From contig NW_026252144.1 in the NCBI RefSeq assembly GCF_025399195.1, forward strand, positions 1-64,000: a DNA stretch of 64,000 nt, in the 5' to 3' direction. The position numbers and the translations under genes were made by a program. Shown here one piece after another: positions 45,709 to 56,887 of the stretch. This DNA comes from Umbelopsis ramanniana AG (taxonomy: Eukaryota > Mucoromycota > Umbelopsidomycetes > Umbelopsidales > Umbelopsidaceae). The notes under the pieces are model-generated. The model was not told where the DNA came from, did not search any database, and was given only the letters and a program-made list of their open reading frames with translations. The stretch's first letter is position 1; every line of letters begins with the position of its first letter.

Positions 45709-45859
45709 GGTGGAAATTCCATGTCTCTTGTGCATGAGGTCCAAGATCTGCCTCTCCCTCAGGAACGGTCACAGACTGGAAATTGCCATGGTCGGGGCAT
45801 TTTGACTTTTTTTTTTTTTTTAGGCAATCAGCGTATTGAACCAAGTTAGATAGACAGAT
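45709..45859. promoter_or_regulatory. Bidirectional promoter, RAD51C and BCD1
   Basis: Only 151 bp separate the two start codons. It holds a T-run of about 16 (near 45806-45822), a nucleosome-excluding type of tract, followed by AGGCAATCAGCG. The two genes presumably share it. Confidence 0.5.
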
Positions 45860-47300
45860 ATGAGTGGTTTTGACGACGATTTCATTCATACCATTGACGA
45901 AGACGACAATGTCCAANNNNNNNNNNNNNNNNNNNNNNNNNNNNNNNNNNNNNNNNNNNNNNNNNNNNNNNNNNNNNNNNNNNNNNNNNNNNNNNNNNNN
46001 NNNNNNNNNNNNNNNNTTGGCCTTGACTAGCTCCAACACTTCAACTATGCAATTGTGCGAATGCTGCAAAAAGAATCCTTTCAAGTATAAATGTCCTCGA
46101 TGTGCATTCAAATCTTGCTCGCTGGATTGCTCGAAGACGCACAAGATAAAGACGGGCTGCTCAGGCGAACGCAGCAAGACCCACTACGTTCCGCTGAAGC
46201 AGTACAGCTATAACGATATGATGAGCGGTAAGTTTCTCAAATCGTGCAATACCGGCGTCTCCCTTTGCTGACATCAAAAACTATAGACTATGGATATCTG
46301 GAAGATATGTCTCGACAAGCTGATACCCTGTCTCGCCTGAATATGAAGAACGACCCGAAAAAAGCGGTATCCAAAAATGCCATGTGGAAGCAGAAAGGAC
46401 TGGTAAATCAAGCTGAGCGAGCAGGCATAAAGCTTTCTCTGCTTCCTGCGGGAATGAAGAGGAGAAAGATCAACAGCACAAACTATAACCCGAAGTAAGC
46501 AGTGTGGAGCAGCCTATATGTATTTTATGTATATTTCACTGATCGAGCTGTAATGCAACAGACAAAGGTTGATATTCTGGACCGTAGAATTCATATTTCC
46601 CGCTTGCGAAGACAAGCGAGTGTTACTGCATCGGTATGCTGTTACAGAAAGTGGAATATATGTTTTAACAACCCCCTACTGACATGTTTATAGTATTCCA
46701 GCGTCAAAACCAATGAGAGAGTTACTAGATGACATCTTGACGACAGACACCCCACATGCCTCAGATGCACTGACCAGATTTCAATTGCAAAAGTACATCG
46801 ATTCAGGGACAGATAGCTTTGTAGTTGGGTTGAAGAAAGAGTTCGTTCCGGCCGATCAGCAAAACACCTTCATTGATATGACGCCCATGATGGATTCTCC
46901 TCTGGCCGATATTCTGAAAGGCGAATCACTCTGCGAATTCCCAATTTTCCATGTCTGGATAGACAGTGCAGCTCCTGCCGTCACTCTGGAAGAAAAATCA
47001 GAAACCCCTTCCTTTAGAGGTTTGCATACATTGGTCGAACAGTCGAAAAAACCTGTCGAATCGCAACCAGATGTCGAGCCCGAAGTCATGGATGAGTCGG
47101 TGGATGCCTCTACAGAGAGTTCTTCCGAAGAAGTCTCATCTGAAAGCGAAGAAGAGAAATCAGATGATGAGAGCGACGATGAAGTGGAGGAAGCAGATAT
47201 GGGCGAGTCGTCACAGACAGTCGAGGAGAAAAATTCTTCCCACATCAACGAAAAGTCACTGCCAGTAGAAGAAAACCAACCCACGCCATCATCTCTATAA
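45860..47300 (+). CDS. BCD1: Box C/D snoRNP assembly factor BCD1 (zf-HIT), interrupted by assembly gap
   Basis: The start at 45860 (MSGFDDDFIHTIDEDDNVQ) runs into 100 N (45917-46016). Exons after the gap are 46017-46227, 46287-46494, 46562-46633 and 46694-47300. The zf-HIT domain is complete: CECCKKNPFKYKCPRC, CSLDC and the final Cys of HKIKTGC. Then come YGYLEDMSRQAD, the nuclear basic stretch GMKRRKINSTNYNPKQR, LIFWTVEFIF (the Bcd1 beta strand), RELLDDILTTDT, HVWIDS, and a long Ser/Glu-rich acidic tail. BCD1 (ZNHIT6) is needed to make box C/D snoRNPs. The reading frame across the gap, and whether an intron lies in it, cannot be known. 47301-47519 separates it from the convergent syntaxin gene. 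Confidence 0.9.
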
Positions 47301-47519
47301 TGTAGTATACCAATCAACCTATTCTATCACCACAATTATTTAGAAATCCACCCAAGAGAATCAGTTTTTGTTTTGTTTCTCAATGCAGTCAGACTAGCAT
47401 CTGTATAATAGTGAAATCGGTTTGGTTTGTGTACTGTAATTCAAGGATGGGAGGAGATAGAAGGGAAGAAGATAAAGAAGTTTACAATGCAGGTTTTAAA
47501 TGTACCATTGGGGGTTTAG

Positions 47520-49262
47520 CTATTGGCCACCGGGAAGAGTGACGCCCTTGTGCTATTGAGAGAGTCCATTAGTCCAGGTATAGTCATGATCCACAGCGCA
47601 CCCATAAACACTTACCTTGAATGCGAACCACCAGATGCAGAATGCTGCTACTATGAGTAATATGATCACCAGGATAACACAGAACCATTTTTTCTAGAAG
47701 GTGGGGTTAGACAACAGTTGCGACGCATCATGCCGGGTCCGTTCCTTACCTTTCTAGTGGCCTTCGCACTTGTAATTGCTCTATCAACATGTTTGTTGCC
47801 TTCTTCCAGATGAATGACAGTATCCTGTGCATGCATATCGATTTCCTTTAGCATCTCGCCCTGGTTTTCAACAAGCATATTCATCTGGATAAAAAGCTCA
47901 TGCAGTTCCAAAATAGTTCGTTCAATCTTCTTAATGTCAACATGTCTGTTTTGAACCTCGCTGAGGACAGCGCGGGCTTGCCCTGATCGCTGTTGTTGCA
48001 TAAGCTGCAGGGAGGGTGTCAGAATGTAACCTAGCGAGGTGGCGTTTTTCCAATCGGGGGACTTACTGATTGTGCAAAAATTTGTGGTGGCTCATCAGAA
48101 TCCAGTACTTGGTCAATTTCCTCAGGTGAGGCATCAGGTTTGACTACAACATGTGGGTATCAGCAAGCAGGCAAGCAAGCAACACTCCAACCGTTCTCAT
48201 CCTTACCAATACGGATTTGTCTCTCCACTCTTTGGCGGTATTTCTTTTCAAAAGTTCTTTCAATATCCTGATATCGCTGAATGGTTTCCAAGAACCGTTT
48301 CTTCAAAGCAGCATGCTATCATCCGAAATTGCGTTAGAAGCCGAGTGGAAATGGGGGCCTGAAAATGGGACACTCACCTGAGTTTTACGCATAGGAAGCT
48401 CGCCAGACGTTGGTGGCATACGAGCGTTGCTCAGCTCGATAGCTATAATAGGAGTCTTAATTTTTTTTTTCTGCCTGCGTGGGCTGGCTGGATCCGGTTT
48501 TTCCACCCACTTACCTTTAATTCTGTCTTTTGCTTGGTTATTCAACTTGGTCGTTCGCTTGACCATACGATCCAATTGGTGAGAATTTTCCTCTGCCTGT
48601 GATTCATTGATATTGACCAACGATAAACTATGTAACTCTTCAATTTTGATGATTTGGTCATTGATGTTGCGAACCAGTTCTTTTATGCCCTCGACCTGAT
48701 CCATAGGTTGTGGTGAGTAAATTCCCGTCGATCCCTGATACACCACTCCACACATACCTCATTGAAAAAGCCTTCGGTAGAAGCCAATGCATCCCCACCC
48801 ATCTTCGCTGGCGGCGGGGTCATTTCGTAATGATCGCTATATTTAGGTTCGGCATATCGATCACCGCGCGAGGACTTTTGATAGGCAGGTGATGGCGGTA
48901 CAGGAGATTGTCTATGGGAGTAGTCATCGCGATCACTTTGAAAGCTGGCACTTCGTGGAGGAGTAGGAGAACGTTGGTATGAGGTGGGCATGGGTGGAGG
49001 TAGTTCGTCGTATTCATCGCTCAGGCGACTGAATATATAGGAAGAAGAAAATAAAAAGGAAGACATCAGCCTGATGGTTACCGCCCGCTTCATCTGCTTA
49101 AGCTACTTACCCATATCCTCTGTCGTTTTCGCGGGTATTGCCCTATGAACCAAAGCCAAAAAAAAAAATTCAGTAACGAAAAATACCCCCAGATAGAGTC
49201 AGTGTGATACTAACACGGAGCTCAGCTAAGCGATCTCTGCTCATGGTGAATCTGGACCCCAT
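47520..49262 (-). CDS. Sso-type plasma-membrane syntaxin (Qa-SNARE)
   Basis: Ten exons (49262-49215, 49142-49111, 49028-48758, 48695-48515, 48442-48378, 48315-48207, 48143-48067, 48004-47750, 47693-47616, 47552-47520) give 382 residues. An unusually long Pro/Ser/Tyr-rich N-terminal region (about 1-115) precedes the Habc bundle (VEGIKELVRNINDQIIKIEE; FEKKYRQRVERQIRI). The Qa-SNARE helix follows, with the zero-layer Gln in LVENQGEMLKEID and the entry motif HVDIKKIERTILELHELF. The transmembrane anchor is KKWFCVILVIILLIVAAFCI and beyond. A ten-residue outside tail (HKGVTLPGGQ) is encoded by the last exon. Role: vesicle fusion at the plasma membrane with SNAP-25-like and synaptobrevin partners. 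It follows DENR on the same strand with about 200 bp between them. Confidence 0.93.
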
Positions 49263-49460
49263 TGCGGTTGAGGTTTAGAGATGAGATGAAATGAATGGGA
49301 AGGGGAATCAAGTTTTGCCTTTGTCGGGTTTAAGTCGCCCTTCTCATATAATTTGGATAGTTTTTTGTGCAACTGTGATTTTACAGTAGAGTGGGATTTA
49401 ATGGATGGGCTCCTTTGACTCCATCATCCCTATTGCCAAGGTATTTTATTTTTTATTATT

Positions 49461-50388
49461 TTACTTCTTCTTCTTATCCTCAACCAGGTCGATGTTATCC
49501 TCAGGAATCTAGTCATCATATGCAAGGTAATAAAAGTTATTAGTTTATTGATCGGCCCCCCGACGATCCCAGTCAAGAATTTTTTTTTTTTGAGCAAACT
49601 TACATGAGGCCAGTTGGCTAGAATAAGGTCTAACAATTCATCAGAAAAATCGCCTTGCACGACAATTTCGTCTTGGTTCTGGTTATTCTTAGCAACCGAC
49701 GATCCACATGCGAAACGATTGGCGAACATCTTGGCTGCCTTCTTCAACTCAACGTCTATGCAAAATGGGGTCAAAAATAGGTCGTCTCCCACTTTAGTAC
49801 ACTGCCATGCGTCTTACCAAAAACTTCAAGTCCATGGATGGTGGTGACACATTTTCGCTTTGTTCTCTCCACTCGCTTAATGATAACGTGTGATTCCATC
49901 TTCTTCCTGTTCTCCTTCTCGAGCTTGGCTTCAAGTTGAGCTGATTTATCCTTGACGAGCGATCGGTCGTTCTTCTTTTCCTCTGGCTTTTCTTCAATCT
50001 GAATGCCTTCAACACCCTTTTCGATTTCTAGGATAGCATGGGTTAGTGGGTTGGAGCAGGGTTAATAAACGGAGAAGATCAGGAGAAGGAATCGCACCTT
50101 CCGTTTGCCCATATAATCTTGCAAATTCCTTTGCATTATTCTTCTGTAGCCATGCCTTGCATTTTCCTTGCGTTCCACTGAATTCGCAAAACTGTAGGAA
50201 TGGTAGTGGGTTAGACGAAGGGGGGGGGGAATTGGCAATGCATGGCTATAAGTGTTCTTACCTCTGGTGGCATGGAGCACACTGTTGGATCAGACCATTG
50301 GATTAGTCAAAAGGCTGCTATATCCTTTTCTGTAACAGGTTGTCAATGCACACGTACCGCCACAATATAAAACGTCTTGAGCAATCAT
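49461..50388 (-). CDS. TMA22: DENR/TMA22 translation recycling and re-initiation factor
   Basis: Six exons (50388-50358, 50281-50262, 50191-50098, 50027-49818, 49755-49604, 49508-49461) give 184 residues, near the usual ~190. The start MIAQDVLYCGVCSMPPEFCE is the conserved zinc-binding-like N-terminus of DENR, and its two CxxC-type Cys sets are complete. The SUI1 domain is KKMESHVIIKRVERTKRKCV, TTIHGLEVFDVELKKAAKMF, FACGSSV and GDFSDELLDLILANWPHIPE, and the protein ends in a Lys run. With MCT-1/TMA20 it removes deacylated tRNA and recycles 40S subunits. The TMA20 partner gene is not in the window. Exons 1 and 2 (31 and 20 nt) are very short. Confidence 0.95.
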
Positions 50389-50547
50389 GCAATGGAATCA
50401 CTGGGTTGCTGTTAAGATTGACTACAGTATGTTCACTGAGCCAGATTTTGCCGATGACAGATTTGCCCGTCACAAGCCACGACCCTATTGGAAATTTTTA
50501 AACAAAGCCCTCATGCATTACGAATATATTATAAGTGAAATACTACA

Positions 50548-53500
50548 TTATGAGGAGGTATGACTTGTTGGTACAATTTGAATACGTCTTTCGATGGTTT
50601 GTGCTAAAAGATCGAGTGGGCCTATGGAGGTGTTCATGTCGGGTGCTACTCCGAAACCGGCGGTCAAATTGAAGAACGGCGTGGTCTCCAACAAGCCTGC
50701 GAAGGAGTAGTTCTCAGAAGTAAGAGCAAGCATGCTGGTGACAAACCGAGTCACGGTACGGAACTTTGCAAAATTGATCAAAGAGAGCTCATTAGGCGAC
50801 GGTCGTCGTGTATCCTTCATGGAAGTGTAGCTACTTGCAACATCCGTCGAGTTGTCCTCCAAGTACGTCTTATTCCCTTCGACAAAGAACGTCAAGTCTT
50901 TGAGTACAATGGGGAAGAAAGGAATTGCAGGTGCTTTGGCCGATGAGAAAGCTGTTCGATAGGGACGCATGTTGCCGGAAACGTCCAGAAGCTTTTCAAG
51001 CGACCTCATGGTGGCTAAATCTCGACTGGGCATGGACTGGAGAGCAAGCGGATGGTTAGAGAGAACGATATGAGCTCCTCTCCCGCCCACCTCCCGCAAA
51101 AAAAAAAAAAAAGCAATGGTCGTCCCCTATATGTCAACTAACCTGCCATGCCTCCTCCAATTTCTGAACGCTGTTTGATTTGAGACCCATCACAATCACC
51201 ATGGCAGTATGGTAGTTGTTCCAACCGAGGCAGAGCTATGACCCACCGGTGTGTTTAAAAGGTGCATATATGGATGTGCTTCAGCTGTAAAATAGGACGA
51301 CTTACCCTTGCCACGTCAATGAATTTTCTCATCATTAAGCGACGCTGTTTCATGCCTTTGGCGACCAGTGTTTCATGGGCGACCCAGCGACTCAACTAGA
51401 ACAAAAGATTTGGGATTAGACGAGTAGTCATTTGAAACAAATTAAATGTTAAAATGGTTCAGCGTGATCCCTAGGATGAACCCCCTACCCCACTCACCAT
51501 ATTTGCTCTTTTCGTCATTCTGAGAACATAGCTGTGCGATGGAGAGGAGTTGCACTCCATAGTGTTCCCTGCCTGTGCGCCGGCTCGCCAGGTACCATTA
51601 AGAAATTCAAAAGCAGAGATACATTTGAAATAATAAAAATCCGCCAGCGTCAAATACTGAGCAATCTCCTTGCTCTCGAACATGGAAAGCGAAGTCGAGG
51701 AGACGTTGGGTAAAGTGGGTGATTCAGGCGGGGTGGTGATACTGGAGACGAACGAAAAGATGCTGGATGCTCCAGACGGTCGACGGGAGACAAAGCTGCT
51801 TTTGGTGCTGGATTTAGGCAATGGGGTTTTCGGACTAGATGAGGCATGTAAGTATCGATCGGTTTGAAGAAGCGGATCAGCGGCCACGGTGATGAGGGTA
51901 TGAACGGGACGAGCGTGACGAGCGCATTGTAGCTGAATCGACTCTCTGAGTAATGCGGCTTCTGACCTAAATCCAGCTCTCTGGATGTCGCCGTCCAAGA
52001 ACGCCTGTAGTCGCTGCAGCAGTATCTCATTACACTGAAAATCCTCATACTGTAGCTTCAGCCATCGTGAAATGACATTAAGCACCCTAGTAGAAGAATT
52101 ATATCAACATCACAGCTAGCATTTATCTATAGAGAGAATAGCTACGTACTTGACTTGAATAGTGCGCTGCCACTTTTCAAAGTAGTCTGCTTCACCTGGC
52201 GTAGCTTCTAAATGAAACGTATAAGCGACATGTCAAGGAGGTAGGCCAATGTGGTATCATTGGATGCATCTTTGCAACGATTCAATCCACAGCGACAAAA
52301 AGGATATCTGGCCATTAAGTTCTCCAGCAACTCGGCGGGACTGCAAAAATACGAATGGCAAAGCAAGTAGGTATCCACATAGTCCATATCTAGAGTTTGA
52401 ATTTAGGAAGCCGTCAGAGTTACAAACATTATGATACCAGCTGCCATGTGGACCCACACTTCTTACCTTGGGCGGTCTCATCGGCCAGTTTAATAAATAA
52501 TCTCTCTGCTGTACCTGCAACAACTTGTAGTTTTCCAGAAACCATCTCCATGATCAGCACTTCATTGCCATCCTCTAAGACATGTAAAACATTTCCTTCG
52601 CCACCCACACTCTGGCGCAGCCATGGAGCTGTGGGAGGAGAGGGATGAGTGAAGTTACTTAGGCTTTGTATAGATGAACCACATGACTTACATGTAGGTG
52701 AAAGGGGTACACCAGTGGGAACGAATATCTATATCGTATCGTTTGGTGGCGCGATAGCGTATGTCAATAGTACTGTAGGCTGCCGATCGCTTCTTCATGG
52801 ATGCCTTACCTCAGATACTGGTTTGGAAGTTGCGCTACGATTACGAGCCGGCCTCCTTAGTTTGTTGCTGTATAAAGCCAAGTCAGAGTTAAAATTGACT
52901 AGCGTAAATGGGTGCCGTTGGAAAATAATCACCTCAATAGCGATATTAAACTGTCATCTTCAAGGGTAGGACTAGTAGGTCGTCGCATGGTAGCTGAACG
53001 CCGATGAGGTCTGGATTCATTCAAAGTTGTATTGCTTGAAGACGATTCTTTGCTCTCTGAAGAAGTTTTCGAGGGATATTTGGAGAGATCCGACTCTGAC
53101 CTTGACGGAGGGGTGTTCACCTTGAGTTTGATAAGATCGCTTTCGGATTTAAAGTGCTTCATGTGTTTGGTGGTTAATCCCATCAGGTCGCTGCCCAAGC
53201 CAAGAAAATTGTTGCAAAGGTTAACTTTGCTATCGACTCCACGAAGAGTCATGCTGATAGCCCTAGATCGGATGAAGGTCGGTTCTGCAATTTCGGTTTG
53301 AATGGTCGGTACGGCTTGACTGGACACACTGCGTATAGAAGAGCCTTTTTTGCCGTTGCCCAGTGCCATGAGTCCTCTACTGGTACTTTCACTGGAACTT
53401 TGCCTGGGTGTGACGGGCTTCGACGAAAAGCCAGTAGGGGATGTGGTTCTGGGAGTGAGCATGCTAATGAAACTTGAGCGTTTCGGCGATGGCACTTTGA

Positions 53501-55091
53501 GGTTATCATCTGTATATGGGCTTAGATAGTCATCCGTCTCGCGTGCTCTAGTCGTGGCGTATCCAGAACGAGTGCGTCGACGTGAAAGTGTGGCACTGCG
53601 AGCTTTCTTTTTCGTATCCGTCCTAGGAGCGTCGAAACTGGGTGAGACGGGAAATGAGAAGTCAGCTTTGTCCAAGAGGCTGATGTCGACATCACTAGCA
53701 AACGCATTTCGCATCAAGCTTTCTATACTGGAGTCGCTTTCTTCGTGCTGCTCATGGGGTAGCATTTGGTTACTGGAGTCAGCGGGACTGCCATCGTCTT
53801 CCAAAGGCAAGCATATGGAATATTTGCTGGTTGACTCTGCTACCATTCTTATGCTCGTCTTTCGTGTGAATGGAGATACGAGCATTTGTACGGATGAGCG
53901 TTTAGGAGCCGTTTCCGGTTGCTCGTCTTTATCCATCATTGGATTGGTTTGATGCAATTGTATAGAACGACGTGATGCCTGCGAGAGGGTTGCCGCAGAG
54001 GGTGTAGATGACCATGCATCTTCAAACTTGTTGGAGTGCATAGCGGTATTGGACTAGTTGGGGTTGACGGTAAGCATGAATTGGAAAGCGAATCAAAAAA
54101 GTTGGAGAAAGAGTCTGTAAAGCCATGATGTAAATAGTTTCTGTTACCTTCTCCTGAACTGCATAGTCTCCGGCACTCCCTCGTTTGGATGAAGTTGTCG
54201 ATCTGAAGAGAGATTTCAGACTTTTTTTGGTGGTGGTGGTTTTGTTGTCTCCACTGTCGCTATCGGTTTGGCTGGATCGAGCACCGGATGTGAGCGTGGC
54301 TCTATAGCCAGTACTATGATGGCTACTACGAGGACTCTTCTCATATCCTTCTCTGTCGGAGTCTACATCGCTGCTGCAATAGATCTCCTGGAGTGGCTCA
54401 CTTGTGCATGTTTCTGTTAAATCTCCACTGAAGGAACTGTCGGTAGTGGCTTCTTCGCTGGTCGTGAATGGAGTCGGGACAACACCGTGTTTAGAATACC
54501 CTGATTTAGAGCGAATGGTGGAAGTTATACCTGTCAGCAGCCTTCTTCCCACTGTCATTGTTGGGTTGCGTTAGCGTTGGACCGTTTTTACCAAAATCGC
54601 TTTCCATTCAGCCACATTACCCGAATCCTTTCGTAGACGTCTTTCATGCATGCTAAGGTAAATCAAGATTAAAGGTGAGAGGTTGAAATTATCATCGCAC
54701 GCTGGTAAGCTTTCACTTCACCTCGGATTGAACTGTTGAGAAGTACTGGACATTGGAGTACTGGAGTGTCGTCGACTCGACTCGCTGAAGATGGCTGGTA
54801 TCTGACGCCTTTCTGAAGTATGGTGAAAAGAGAGGAAATGAAGAAAAGAAAAAAAATTATGTGCGTGATTACATTTTAATCAAGGTTGTATGTAATAAAT
54901 AGATGGAGATCGTCAGTGCACATGGGTAGTTTTTTTTTTTTTTTGTTGTGTTCCAGGTGTGAGAGATCGTCAATCTTTGTACGCACTGCCAAGCTGATCT
55001 TTGAAACCATCCTACCTCTCGGCATAACGAGCGTCAAGCGTCTATGTTCTTCGCTTTGATAGGAATAACTATGTCGGTTTGCTGCTCTCAT
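50548..55091 (-). CDS. Ras-family GEF with REM and CDC25-type catalytic domains
   Basis: Fourteen exons (55091-55016, 54812-54722, 54652-54621, 54551-54148, 54053-52933, 52867-52810, 52728-52692, 52628-52467, 52389-52279, 52207-52150, 52086-51498, 51395-51306, 51235-51143, 51036-50548) join in frame to 1136 residues. The first ~600 are Ser/Thr/Arg-rich and probably disordered and phosphorylated. REM domain: LQVVAGTAERLFIKLADE, YVDTYLLCHSYFCSPAELLE and VLNVISRWLKLQYEDF. A Ser-rich linker of about 90 residues follows. RasGEF domain: LADFYYFKCISAFEF, LSRWVAHETLVAKGMKQRR, LGWNNYHTAMVIVMGLKSNS and PFFPIVLKDLTFFVEGNKTY, with LINFAKFRTV. It loads GTP on a Ras/Rap-type GTPase. The exon 9 donor (GTTGCA) is weak and is the least certain junction. 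The start exon (MRAANRHSYSYQ) is inferred from frame continuity. Confidence 0.9.
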
Positions 55092-56079
55092 CGTCTATGC
55101 AAGGTTAAAAGATGTAGGTGGTGATGATGATGATGCTCAATTAGATTTGCCAGTGTTGCAGACAAAGCCAGAGCCAAAAAGAAAAAGTTGCGTTTCGATC
55201 CAAAAAGAAGAAAGAAAAATGACCCAAACTAGTCACCGTCATTTGTTTTACAGCACCAAGGAGAATGTACATAAAAAAGGGTGAGGGATGAGGATAAACA
55301 TTGTCGTGATTATCCCCTTCCTCGTTGCCTATGCCTAACATTGGATGGGCTGGCTGGTGTAGGCAAACGAGCAAATGGATGGCGCCAAATACCATCGATC
55401 GTCCTATACCGTCTGTTTATTTTGATTCACGGCATCTACATTTAGTACAAAGACACTCCGTTCAAGAAAAGATATTCAGGGCGTATCCAGTAGTGTACTG
55501 CAACGGGGATGGGATGTAATTCCACCGGACCCTAAAAAATTATAAATTCGCATGGACTCCATTGAAACCGGTTCTCAACCTTTACGTCACGGACGTTCCA
55601 CAAAGACGACTGGGGGCAGCAACCGATATCATAGTGGTTGGTACAAGGGGAACATTGTGTTTGTAATATGGCACGCTGCTGTGCAAAGCCATGGTGCTGG
55701 CTCCATGGATACCCCGCCGCTCAAGTTGGCAACGATCGGAAGGTCTGGGTATATTGGGACTGTACCGAATACCACCTTTACATGCCAATTAGGAAGGGAT
55801 GTAATACGAATATTTACAGACCCATTTTAGCTGTGAACTACTCCTATGGATCGGGTAGCTGTCAATATGGCAACCGTCCAGTCGAATAGTGCGGTGGCAG
55901 CAACTTAGGAACCTATGCATGACATTACATTGCGTAGCGTGGCAGGGAGACGCCATTCTCTGACGCCCAAACCTGTGCTGTAGCCACTACGGAAAATTAA
56001 TGATGCTTTAAAAAGTGATGGTGCAGTTTAATGAAGAATTGAATATGCAAAGTCTATGACAAAAGGAACAACTCGATGT
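55092..56079. other. Intergenic with weak Cys-rich ORF
   Basis: About 1 kb. A plus-strand frame at 55638-55889 encodes a Cys-rich 83-residue peptide (CVCNMARCCAKPWCW near the start, CQYGNRPVE at the end). It overlaps a second frame (55552-55830). Neither has a signal peptide or recognisable family. One could be an exon of a small secreted protein, but I cannot support it. Confidence 0.3.
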
Positions 56080-56661
56080 TTAAGCCAAGAGAATCATGCC
56101 CGCTGCGAAGACGGCAGCCGCAGCGCCAGCGTACTTCACATGTGTCTTGTCAGCAGTATTCATGGGCTGATTCCAGCGTTGATTATTGCCTGCAGCTCCT
56201 GCCGAAGGCATACCAAAGGGCATGGATGAAGACGGGCTCATGCGCATGCTTCCACTCCAAGTTGCCGATGGCATCATGCTACTTCCCGACATGTTTGTGG
56301 CCATAGGAGGAACGGATTGGCCAGGGAGACCGGAGGAAGACGAATTGGTAGAGGCTCCATCTTGCTGTGGGAAATTTTGTGGTGCATTGTTAGCACCTGG
56401 CCATCCTACAAAACAATCGGTATAACAGGTATTGTCTGCTCCACAATCGGCGAGACATGTGTTGGTAGAAGTCACACAGTCTTCCAGGCACTACACATAA
56501 TGAAAGAAATAAATTATTCATGTTTGCAGAGGTCTGAAGCAGAAGGAGCTCTGAAATCTTACTCCAGTATCATCATCATCACAATCGCATTGACCAGGTT
56601 CGGCAGCTGTAGCGACGGCAGCCAGAGCAGCCACGGCTAGGAGAGGTAGATAGACTTTCAT
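56080..56661 (-). CDS. GPI-anchored Cys/Ser-rich cell-wall protein
   Basis: Two exons (56661-56563, 56490-56080) give 169 residues. Signal peptide MKVYLPLLAVAALAAVATAA is followed by an acidic start (EPGQCDCDDDDTG). A compact Cys motif comes next (CLEDCVTSTNTCLADC and DNTCYTDC, pairs three residues apart). A Ser/Met/Pro-rich low-complexity middle then ends in a hydrophobic GPI-type tail (KYAGAAAAVFAAGMILLA). The Cys spacing does not fit CFEM. Such proteins sit in the wall or plasma membrane, and function is unknown. The gene is divergent from PNKP with 226 bp between starts. Confidence 0.8.
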
Positions 56662-56887
56662 TTCAATTCAGTGTTAGAGACCAGAGGTTCTTGGAGACAA
56701 TCAATGTGTGATGGCATCGGGTTCTTATAGTCGATGGATGATCGAAGGGATATATTTATTGTCACTGGAATGAAATGTTTCCAAAATTGAAGACCCTAAA
56801 AAAAAAAAATCCAGCGTCACGACAGCAGCCTGTTGAATTTATTTTCCCTCGGCGGCCCAACCCCTCAGCTGCGGTCCAATCTCAAGC

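Noticed and set aside
55552-55889. Overlapping ORFs including a Cys-rich 83-residue peptide
   Set aside because: Interesting Cys content, but no signal peptide, no clear exon chain, and two competing frames.
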